Origin: Bacillota bacterium
Lineage (GTDB): Bacteria > Bacillota > Clostridia > Christensenellales > Pumilibacteraceae
Reading direction: 5' to 3'
DNA: 64,000 nucleotides
NCBI GenBank assembly: GCA_009780135.1
Contig: WRAP01000001.1
Coordinates: 1-64,000, forward strand
Shown here one piece after another: positions 57,066 through 64,000 of this stretch (within the stretch, counting starts at the first letter, position 1; the number at the start of each line of letters is the position of its first letter). The notes under the pieces are model-generated. The model searched no databases, was not told where the DNA came from, and saw only the letters and a list, made by a program, of their open reading frames with translations. The position numbers and the translations under genes were made by a program.

Positions 57066-57104
57066 GTCTCATTCCTAATTTCTCATTTCTCATTTTACTC
57101 GAAC
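57066..57104. repeat. Partial AATGAG-family repeat (right arm), copy D
   Basis: GTCTCATTCCTAATTTCTC followed by ATTTCTCATT matches the right arm of copy A. No left arm is visible in 56930-57060, which is otherwise featureless A/T-rich DNA. Confidence 0.55.
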
Positions 57105-57123
57105 TTGTCAATTTTAATAAAAT

Positions 57124-58137
57124 ATGTATCGTATATTTCTCGCCTTCATTATATCATTTATCATATGTGCTGTGCTTATGCCGATTGTGATAAAATTCTG
57201 CCGAAAATTAAAAGCAAGGCAGACAATTTTACATTATGTCGACAATCATGCTAGTAAAGCAGGTACACCTACAATGGGAGGAATTGGCTTTATTATTGCT
57301 ATTGCGGTGGCTACCTTGCTAGCAGGTATTGGTACAGACAACGCACTTGCTATAGTAAGCGTGTTAGCTATGATAGCGTTTGGAATAGTTGGTTTTTTAG
57401 ACGACTTTATAAAAGTTTTTTTTAAGCAAAATAAAGGCCTGTTAGCGTGGCAAAAGATAGTATTTCAAACGGCAATCGCCCTTATAGTTGCTTTTTTTGC
57501 GTATTTTAATCCAATAGTATCGGGGCAAATTATTATTCCGTTTACTCTTTATCCAATCAATTTATATTGGTTTGCCGTACCGTTTTTTCTTATAATCTTT
57601 CTAGCATTTTCTAATGCTGTAAACTTAACTGACGGTTTAGATGGACTTGCCAGCAAGTTAGTGCTTTGTTATATGCTTTTTAACGCTGGGCTTATATTTT
57701 TGTTTGCTCTAAACACCGAGCAAGGTCAAGCTAATATAGAAGAATACACTAATTTAATTGTTTTTGCTTTTAGCATTATCGGAGCCCTTACAGCGTTTTT
57801 GATTTTTAACGGCTTTCCAGCTAAGGTTTTTATGGGTGATACGGGTGCGCTGGCTCTTGGCGGATCAGTAGGGGCACTAGCAATTGTTAGCGGACTTAGC
57901 TTATATTCTCCGCTTATCGGAATTATGTTTGTATTGACTTGCTTATCAGTTATGATGCAAGTAATGTACTTTAAGGCAACAAAAGGTAAACGCATATTTT
58001 TGATGAGTCCGCTTCATCATCACTTTGAGAGAAAAGGCATTCACGAAAACCGAATCGTAAATGCCTATGTTGCCGTAACCGCAGTAATAGGTAGTTTGAT
58101 GTTGCTAATAACATTGTTAGTAACAGTGGGAATTTAA
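57124..58137 (+). CDS. mraY: Phospho-MurNAc-pentapeptide translocase MraY
   Basis: Transfers phospho-MurNAc-pentapeptide to undecaprenyl phosphate, forming lipid I. The 337-residue, ten-helix enzyme has GTPTMGGIGFI, LDDFIKVF, NLTDGLDGLASKL, GDTGALALGG and the HHHFERKG motif near the end. No Shine-Dalgarno site is visible. It follows murE in orientation, separated by a small opposite-strand gene. Its last four bases overlap those of the convergent EamA gene. Confidence 0.96.
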   Translation: MYRIFLAFIISFIICAVLMPIVIKFCRKLKARQTILHYVDNHASKAGTPTMGGIGFIIAIAVATLLAGIGTDNALAIVSVLAMIAFGIVGFLDDFIKVFFKQNKGLLAWQKIVFQTAIALIVAFFAYFNPIVSGQIIIPFTLYPINLYWFAVPFFLIIFLAFSNAVNLTDGLDGLASKLVLCYMLFNAGLIFLFALNTEQGQANIEEYTNLIVFAFSIIGALTAFLIFNGFPAKVFMGDTGALALGGSVGALAIVSGLSLYSPLIGIMFVLTCLSVMMQVMYFKATKGKRIFLMSPLHHHFERKGIHENRIVNAYVAVTAVIGSLMLLITLLVTVGI

Positions 58138-59141
58138 TAATTCATAAGTAGCCCAATTGCTATTCCTAGTCCAATAATTATTGCAATAATGGGATATGCC
58201 CATTTTGATACCTTTTCTTTTAGAATAAATACCCCGCACAGTACAGTTAAAGCTACTGAAATTCTGGCAATGGCGCTTTGCACTCCTAAATTCATAGCCA
58301 TTACTAACGGTACATAAAAGAATAGCCAAATTGTATCAGTTATTCCTATGCCGATTTGCAGGGGATTTTTTACATTTGCGGCAAAGATTTTAATAGGGTT
58401 TTTTTGAACGATTAGAAAAATCAATAATACAACAACAAAAATTACAAGCGAATTTAAGAAAGTGATAGTTATCATATGTTGACCCGTTTCGCCCAAAATT
58501 CTGGTTATAATTTGAGTTGCTAAAAAACAGGTCATTGCGAGAGCTAAAAAGCCGAGCCCCATTAAAAAGGTGCTTTTTTTTCGTTTTTGCACTTCTGTTT
58601 CCTTATCATTTTCATAGTTTTCCTTATTACCTTGCTCTTGTGTTTCTGTTTTAGCTGTTACAATTTTACTACCCAAACTAGAACTTGGTACCGCCTTGGC
58701 ATTTGCTTGATTTTTATGTTCTACAAAAACCAGTCCGATACAAGCTACTAGCATAGTAAGTACCAATATAATTATAATAGTGCTAACCTCGTCATCAAAA
58801 ATCAACCAACTCAAAAATAATAACGGCACAATGCTAACCATGGTAACAGGGGAGATTAGAGTAACAGGCAAACGCTGAAACGCTTTAACAACAAAAAACA
58901 ATCCTGCTACAATCAATACTCCTCTAAGTAAACTCCACAAAAAAGTTATCCAAGTTACATAATTCGTTAAATCAAGCCAAATAAATCCAAACGCAAAAAC
59001 TAAACCGTTTATAACAAATCCAAAAACAGCAATTGTGAGTAGAGTATCTAAAGCACTCACTTTGTTTTTCTTAAAACATAAGCTGCTAAGAGTTGCGTTT
59101 ATAATATAACCGACAAATATAAATGGAATGAAAGAAGGCAC
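58134..59141 (-). CDS. EamA/DMT-family transporter
   Basis: A 335-residue membrane protein with about ten helices in two EamA halves and an unusually long, charged loop between them (residues about 150-185, Lys/Glu/Asn-rich). Family members move small metabolites or are drug exporters; the substrate is unknown. The start is GTG. A TTGACA promoter lies upstream, with TATAAT ending nine bases before the GTG. Confidence 0.82.
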   Translation of the reverse strand: MPSFIPFIFVGYIINATLSSLCFKKNKVSALDTLLTIAVFGFVINGLVFAFGFIWLDLTNYVTWITFLWSLLRGVLIVAGLFFVVKAFQRLPVTLISPVTMVSIVPLLFLSWLIFDDEVSTIIIILVLTMLVACIGLVFVEHKNQANAKAVPSSSLGSKIVTAKTETQEQGNKENYENDKETEVQKRKKSTFLMGLGFLALAMTCFLATQIITRILGETGQHMITITFLNSLVIFVVVLLIFLIVQKNPIKIFAANVKNPLQIGIGITDTIWLFFYVPLVMAMNLGVQSAIARISVALTVLCGVFILKEKVSKWAYPIIAIIIGLGIAIGLLMNY

Positions 59142-59150
59142 AATCTTATT

Positions 59151-59180
59151 ATTATACTGAGTTTATATATCGATTGTCAA
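59151..59180 (-). promoter_or_regulatory. Promoter of the EamA transporter gene
   Basis: Minus strand TTGACA (59175-59180), 18-bp spacer, TATAAT (59151-59156). The leader is only about two or three bases. Confidence 0.75.
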
Positions 59181-59221
59181 ACATCAATCGGTTATATAGG
59201 ATTATGTAAACCTAAAAAGCA

Positions 59222-59250
59222 TTGACAAAAAAGATAGCATATGTTATTGT
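59222..59250 (+). promoter_or_regulatory. Promoter of the 59293 lipoprotein gene
   Basis: TTGACA (59222-59227), 17-bp spacer, TATTGT (59245-59250), 42 bp upstream of the ATG. Confidence 0.6.
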
Positions 59251-59292
59251 TTTTTCGTTGGGTAAGTTGATTGCTTATTTGCAACTTTGTTT

Positions 59293-60492
59293 ATGAAAAG
59301 TTTTGTAAAAGTCATAAAAGTCGTAGTGATAGCAATGATGGTGCTATTAGCTAGCATAAATATGCTGGCATTTGTTGGTTGCAGAGAGAGTGAAACTACT
59401 AATTATATTCCTCTTCCTAACTATAGTTCGACTACGATACATCGGATAGAGCGAATTGTAGAGGATGCTTTTACTAGTGTGCTAGAAGAACTACTAGAGG
59501 ACGGCATTGAAATGCCCGATTGGCTATTAGACGCTAGCGAAAACTTAACCGACGATATTGTTTATGCACTCCGTCAAGCTCGCATTTCTGAGCAAACGCT
59601 TAATGAAATCCTGAATAGTGTAGAGAGCTTTATAAATGGCGAAATCGACGAGATGGAGTTTATGCTAGAGCTTATGGATATTCCACTTAGCAATGTGGCG
59701 CTTGCTATATTTACATATCAGATGATCTATGGATTTCGAGATGTGATTGAGTTAGGTGCAGAGGAATTTTTGAATCCTGTAGAGGCTAGAGAGACCATAG
59801 ATGTTTTTAACGGCATATTAGATTTGGGTCAAGATACCCTAGTAGACACTTTTAGTGCTACTTTTGCGATTATTAGGTTGCAATGGCAGTTACAAACGCT
59901 TATGGCGGGTGATGATAGCTTTATTTATATAGATAATCAAGCTGAATTTAGAAGTTTGATTATGGCTCTAAGAGACGACAGCATAGAAGCATTAGAAGTT
60001 TTAGACCAGCAAACTGTGTCGGCACTTGGTGAAATTGCTAAGGTTTTTGGCACTATATGGGCGGTTGATGCTACTGAAGTAACAGAGATAACAGAAGCAA
60101 TAGATGACTTTGTATTAAATTGGTCGCCGATTAGAGAAACTTATTTAGCTATGTTGCAAGTTATTACTCCGTCATTTGCAGATAGCCTGCATGGTGTAGT
60201 GGTTAGTGCGCAAGCAGATGAGGTTGATGTGGATTTAAGTGTTATATTGCTAGCTAGGCTGTTAGACGCTGGGCTAAGTTCCGACGGTGGCATGGGTATG
60301 GACGGCATTATAGATATGCTTACATCTATCGGCGGTACTCCGCCTGATGATATATTAGATGTTCTTAATGCTATGCCAGACGAACTTAGAGAGTTAGCGG
60401 ATCTACAAAACAGTGCCTCAATAGATTGGAACAACGCATCCTTTACCGCCGAATGGCTTAGAGATATTGTATATGCAATTACAGAAGCATAA
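59293..60492 (+). CDS. Acidic helical lipoprotein, unknown function
   Basis: ATG chosen over a TTG two codons earlier; 399 residues. The signal ends in the lipobox FVGC (Cys about residue 29). The mature protein is mostly alpha-helical and acidic (many Glu/Asp, for example DAFTSVLEELLEDGIEMP), with no recognised domain. It probably sits on the outer membrane face. It is followed after 52 bp by a large FtsX-like permease, so the two may work together in an envelope process. Confidence 0.7.
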   Translation: MKSFVKVIKVVVIAMMVLLASINMLAFVGCRESETTNYIPLPNYSSTTIHRIERIVEDAFTSVLEELLEDGIEMPDWLLDASENLTDDIVYALRQARISEQTLNEILNSVESFINGEIDEMEFMLELMDIPLSNVALAIFTYQMIYGFRDVIELGAEEFLNPVEARETIDVFNGILDLGQDTLVDTFSATFAIIRLQWQLQTLMAGDDSFIYIDNQAEFRSLIMALRDDSIEALEVLDQQTVSALGEIAKVFGTIWAVDATEVTEITEAIDDFVLNWSPIRETYLAMLQVITPSFADSLHGVVVSAQADEVDVDLSVILLARLLDAGLSSDGGMGMDGIIDMLTSIGGTPPDDILDVLNAMPDELRELADLQNSASIDWNNASFTAEWLRDIVYAITEA

Positions 60493-60544
60493 AACATATT
60501 CACTTCCGTACCAAAATCAATGGGTATGGGAGTTTTAGTAAAAA

Positions 60545-62935
60545 ATGAACATTATAAAAATATACTTTGTAGCGAATATAAAGCAGAGCATTTTGCTAAC
60601 CATATTTAGCATATTTGCTTTGGCTTTAACTATTTCTATGCTGGTGGTGGCGATTGCCTCGCCAGCTATTATTGATGATGTGTTTTTTGTGGCTTCAAAG
60701 CAATTTAGTGGTGATGTAGATTTGATTTTAAGCACTTCTCCCGATAGTGATACCCGTTTTTTTTCGCTTAGCGAACTTAGAGACGATAATAGAATACAAG
60801 AAAATTCAACCGAAATTCATGGTTTTTTTAGAACATTTGCTTCTATTCAATTCGGCGAAACCCATGCTAATTTTGTTAGGCTTATTGCAGGCGACTTTAA
60901 TACTCAACAAGCATTTAATCCTATAATATCTGACTTTTTTCCTCAAGTTATTCATACGAGTCATATAATTGTTTCAGAAGATTGGGCAATTAGAAATAGT
61001 GCAAATATAAGCGATAGGGTGAGTATTGTTTTTGGTGGTAGAACTACAGTATTTGAAATAGCCACTATCGCTAAAAGCGAGGGCATTTTTGCAGGTGGCG
61101 ATACGGTGTTTATACCTAGCATCGCTCTTAATCGAGTTATTCCTGCTATGGGCTCTACTATTGTTACTCACGCATTTATAAGAACAGTAAATTCCAAAGC
61201 CACAACTGCCATAAAGGATGTTATTTATAGCGACTATAATTATCGCCACCTATTAGTACAAACAATAGAGGGTAATTTTTTAAATTCCGACCAAGCCAAT
61301 TCTATGCGTGTACATACGGTTTTACTATCAATGATATCTGCATTATCTGCTTTAGTAGCTTTATTTGTGCTGATGCGATTAAAGTTTTCGACCGCTAGGC
61401 ATGATTTTGTACTTTTAAAAAACTTAGGATTGCGAAAGTCTCAAGCGGTGGCGATTACGCTTTTAATGGCAGTTTTTTTAAGCTTGCTCTCGTCTATTTT
61501 AGCTGTGGGAATATCCTATGCAGTTGTAGCATTGTTAGGTAACGCACATTTTTTTGCTAGCGGAATTTCTGTTAGTGGATTAGCTTTAGGTTTAGCTCTT
61601 GGCGGAGGCTTTGTTTTGAGTATGCTAGCTAGTTTAGTGGGCATAAAAAGTGAAAAAGCTGTAACAGAAAAATCCAAATTTTTACTTTGGCGATATAAAG
61701 AGGTTATTGTTTTTTGGATAAGCTTAGTTGTCGCTTTAGTTTTTATAAGTATTATTCAATCTGTTAGCTATCTTTTATTGATTGTGCTGTTTATTTTTCT
61801 TATAGGTTTAATTTATAGTATTCCGAAAATCATCGAATACGGTTTTTTGGTGTTGTCTAAAATAAAACAAAACATCTACACTTTGCGTTTTAATCAGATT
61901 GCAGGCTCAAATGGCTTTAGTAGATTGTTATCATTTATAATGGTGGCTATGCTAGTTGTGGCAATATCTAGCACAATTATAGAGGCGTCTACTATATTGG
62001 TCGAAGATATGAATTATCCGTTTGATATTGTTGTAACCGAACTTACGAGTGTTAATAACACTTTAGTAAATCAGCTTTTAGAACTTGATGGCATAGATAA
62101 CATTTTAAGGGCTAGTGTGCTATTAAATACTCCTATAAGTGTTTCTAATGCGATTTTTAATACAACAGTTATAGGCTTAGAAGATGACGGACTTAGGTTT
62201 TTTGGAAGTAGCGTTTTAGAAGATAACGGTATAATAATCGGGAATAGGTTAGCACGAAATAGATATTTATCACTTGGACAAAGTTTGAGTTTTACTCATG
62301 GCACAATTGAGCATCAAAAAGAAATAATTGGCATAGTAGATAGTGATTACTTTGGTGGGAGTTTTATTTTAGTAAATTTGTGCTTATTAGCAAACGATGT
62401 TAGACCGTTTAACGAGCTACTTATTATAGGAAAAAGTGAGGTAGAGGTTGATAATTTACTTTTTGAAGTTAGCAACATAGTAGGTACAGGTGGTGCTACG
62501 GTTAGAGCAGAAAACATTGACGGGCTAGCGGTAGGGGATTTTGTTGGTATAGTGGAGATTGTTCAAGCGTTTTGTATCGTTATTATTGTGCTAGTTGCAC
62601 TGGTAGCCATGCTACTTATGCTACTGCAAGCTAAGCTACTTACTCAAAAAGCTGAAAAGCTAGAGCCTTTAGGTTTACGGTTTAGTGTTGATATAAAACA
62701 TCTAGTTATTTGTATATCTATAATAGTATTATCATTATTTTTAATTTTGCCTTTTATAATGTTACTATTCAGCTTATCCAGCCGAGCCATTTTTATATCT
62801 GTAGGTATAAGAGCTCAAATAATATTTTTTACTTCTACAATATGGCTGTCTGCATTTTTTAGCGTAGTATTTATAGTGCTGGCCTTTGTTGTGATTTATA
62901 TAATAATAAAGAAGCTGCCAAAAAATAATGGTTGA
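60545..62935 (+). CDS. FtsX-like (MacB-type) ABC permease
   Basis: A 796-residue protein with an N-terminal helix (LTIFSIFALALTISMLVVAI), a large external domain, three helices near residues 255-380 (LLSMISALSALVALFVLM ...), another helix pair near residue 390-430, a second external domain (residues about 480-660) and three C-terminal helices. Two FtsX domains are present, as in exporters of the MacB/lipoprotein-sorting type. Its ATPase partner is not in the window. GGGAG precedes the start. The stop codon overlaps the -35 of the next promoter. Confidence 0.8.
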   Translation: MNIIKIYFVANIKQSILLTIFSIFALALTISMLVVAIASPAIIDDVFFVASKQFSGDVDLILSTSPDSDTRFFSLSELRDDNRIQENSTEIHGFFRTFASIQFGETHANFVRLIAGDFNTQQAFNPIISDFFPQVIHTSHIIVSEDWAIRNSANISDRVSIVFGGRTTVFEIATIAKSEGIFAGGDTVFIPSIALNRVIPAMGSTIVTHAFIRTVNSKATTAIKDVIYSDYNYRHLLVQTIEGNFLNSDQANSMRVHTVLLSMISALSALVALFVLMRLKFSTARHDFVLLKNLGLRKSQAVAITLLMAVFLSLLSSILAVGISYAVVALLGNAHFFASGISVSGLALGLALGGGFVLSMLASLVGIKSEKAVTEKSKFLLWRYKEVIVFWISLVVALVFISIIQSVSYLLLIVLFIFLIGLIYSIPKIIEYGFLVLSKIKQNIYTLRFNQIAGSNGFSRLLSFIMVAMLVVAISSTIIEASTILVEDMNYPFDIVVTELTSVNNTLVNQLLELDGIDNILRASVLLNTPISVSNAIFNTTVIGLEDDGLRFFGSSVLEDNGIIIGNRLARNRYLSLGQSLSFTHGTIEHQKEIIGIVDSDYFGGSFILVNLCLLANDVRPFNELLIIGKSEVEVDNLLFEVSNIVGTGGATVRAENIDGLAVGDFVGIVEIVQAFCIVIIVLVALVAMLLMLLQAKLLTQKAEKLEPLGLRFSVDIKHLVICISIIVLSLFLILPFIMLLFSLSSRAIFISVGIRAQIIFFTSTIWLSAFFSVVFIVLAFVVIYIIIKKLPKNNG

Positions 62936-62960
62936 CAAAATTTGTATAATGAGGTATAAT
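62932..62960 (+). promoter_or_regulatory. Consensus promoter of the coiled-coil lipoprotein gene
   Basis: TTGACA (62932-62937), 17-bp spacer, TATAAT (62955-62960): a perfect sigma-A promoter overlapping the end of the permease gene. Confidence 0.85.
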
Positions 62961-63028
62961 TATTTTGTAATCACATTTATTCTACATAATAATACAATTA
63001 TAATGCGATTGCTGCTAGAGGTGTTTTA

Positions 63029-64000
63029 ATGAAAAAATTAACAAAAATTATCATAATATTAGTATGTCTTTTGCTGGTAATGATTCCTATTATAGGTTGT
63101 TTGGAGACTTCTTCTGACAATAGCGAGCTTTTGGACAAAATTGCTGATCTTGAAAATAGGCTACGAGACCTAGAAAACGAGCGAGATGAAGGTAATCAAG
63201 AAATAGCAAGATTACTTGCATTGTTGCAGAATAATAGTACAGATATTGATTTATTACAAGCAACAGTTGATGCACTACAAGCTCATCTAAATAATGCTTT
63301 AGCTAATTTGGGTGCGGCTAATCAAAATATAACAGCTTTACAAGCAGCATTAGATGCGGCAAATGCCAGAATTAGAGAGCTTCAAGATGAATTATACGAA
63401 CTTACAGGGATACCGACGGGGCACCGCATAGGTGACTTTGCGCTATCGCACGCCCCTGGTGTTTTTAGTGAGGGTTTTGATTTGGAAATTAGACACATAA
63501 ACCCTGCGGCTGTTATTTATTATACAATAGACGGCACCGACCCGACTCCCGGGGCAAATAGATTTATATCCCGCAACACGCCAAGCACAACATCTATAGT
63601 GCCCTGGTGGACAAATAGAGAAAATGGAAATATTCAAGTAAGCGGTCGTGTGCCCGAGAGTGGTCTTATGCCTGTTAGAGATAACACAGTTTCTCATTGG
63701 CATTGGTATTCTATTTTAAGTCGTCATACAGCAAATACTACTGGTTATGGTACTGGTGGAGGAACACCGGCTCCGTCGACTTATCTTAGACAAGGTACAG
63801 CTTTTCGCTTTAGAGCATTTTTAGGTAATACTCCTGCTAGCGAGATTATTACAACCACTTTTTTAGTATGGGAAGATTTTAGTGATATATTTGGAGATAT
63901 GCCTATTATAGCTGTTACAGCAGCTTATAGTGAGTTTTTGGATGTATATCGTGATACTTCGCCACAAAGTAATATTCAGTTTCCGGCTCAAAGACGGATA
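63029..64000 (+). CDS. Lipoprotein with coiled coil and chitobiase-type domain, possibly CotH-like (partial)
   Basis: The frame is open to the window end (324 codons) and is cut there. GAGGTG precedes the ATG. A signal with lipobox IIGC (Cys about residue 24) is followed by a long coiled coil (residues about 33-125, repeated Leu and Ala, LDKIADLENRLRDLENER). Then comes a chitobiase/FN3-like domain with VIYYTIDGTDPTPG (about residue 160). The end, MPIIAVTAAYSEFLDVYRD, resembles the start of CotH kinase domains (lpvvsl...). Spore-coat or cell-surface kinase is therefore likely, but unproven without the rest. Confidence 0.7.
   Translation, partial: MKKLTKIIIILVCLLLVMIPIIGCLETSSDNSELLDKIADLENRLRDLENERDEGNQEIARLLALLQNNSTDIDLLQATVDALQAHLNNALANLGAANQNITALQAALDAANARIRELQDELYELTGIPTGHRIGDFALSHAPGVFSEGFDLEIRHINPAAVIYYTIDGTDPTPGANRFISRNTPSTTSIVPWWTNRENGNIQVSGRVPESGLMPVRDNTVSHWHWYSILSRHTANTTGYGTGGGTPAPSTYLRQGTAFRFRAFLGNTPASEIITTTFLVWEDFSDIFGDMPIIAVTAAYSEFLDVYRDTSPQSNIQFPAQRRI

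Noticed and set aside
57106-57123. Leaderless promoter for mraY
   Set aside because: TTGTCA is present, but no -10 box sits at the right distance; the start is left without a promoter call.

Overview
The window reads as chromosome of a low-GC, spore-forming, Gram-positive-type bacterium of clostridial character. Supporting this are a dipicolinate synthase pair (dpaA/dpaB), a MurE with the DNPR signature of meso-diaminopimelate ligases, many diderm-unlike lipoproteins with short lipobox signals, a GntR/YtrA-type ABC operon, a CIRCE-like element at groESL, and a giant BspA-type leucine-rich-repeat surface protein. Most sigma-A-like promoters are easy to see (TTGACA, 17 bp, TATAAT or close variants). 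No plasmid, phage or CRISPR locus is visible. I cannot name the species; an uncultured gut-type clostridium is the best guess.

Layout. 1-8.5 kb: the 3' part of a giant LRR surface protein, then a tRNA-Gly(GCC). 8.7-13.4 kb: ddl, a diacylglycerol-kinase-family gene, and groES-groEL interrupted by a 220-bp palindromic element. 13.4-16.6 kb: a small secreted peptide, an S24-type repressor with paired operators, a lipoprotein and a DegV protein. 16.7-21.5 kb: mutS, serS, an isochorismatase-fold hydrolase. 21.5-29 kb: a GH5 lipoprotein, a PRC-barrel protein, a DUF1858 redox peptide, pth and mfd. 29-33.3 kb: a lipoprotein, a decayed surface-protein gene, an HydC/HydB-type (NuoE/NuoF) pair and tadA. 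33.4-42.3 kb: GntR-ABC operon, M14 carboxypeptidase, glyA, GNAT, and several membrane or unknown genes, ending in a murG homologue. 42.4-48 kb: dpaA-dpaB, comEC, lepA. 48-53.4 kb: purF-truA-purE-purK and a CPBP protease. 53.4-59.2 kb: a FetA/FetB-type ABC exporter pair, murE, mraY and an EamA transporter. 59.2-64 kb: a lipoprotein, a large FtsX-like permease and the start of a coiled-coil/chitobiase-type lipoprotein that runs off the end.

Three things stand out beyond ordinary gene content. First, seven genes have a -10 box ending exactly six bases before the start codon and no Shine-Dalgarno site, so leaderless transcription seems common here. Second, several families of short inverted-repeat elements fill the intergenic spaces, sit inside the groES-groEL gap, and in two cases supply the last codons and stop codon of the preceding gene. 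Third, the divergent murG/dpaAB region carries -10 boxes of the CATAnnnTA type on both strands, matching mother-cell sporulation sigma factors, which suggests that this murG serves the spore envelope. No single locus is a convincing new multi-gene system. Apart from the pseudogene stretch at 29.6-30.1 kb, no gap between genes exceeds 300 bases.
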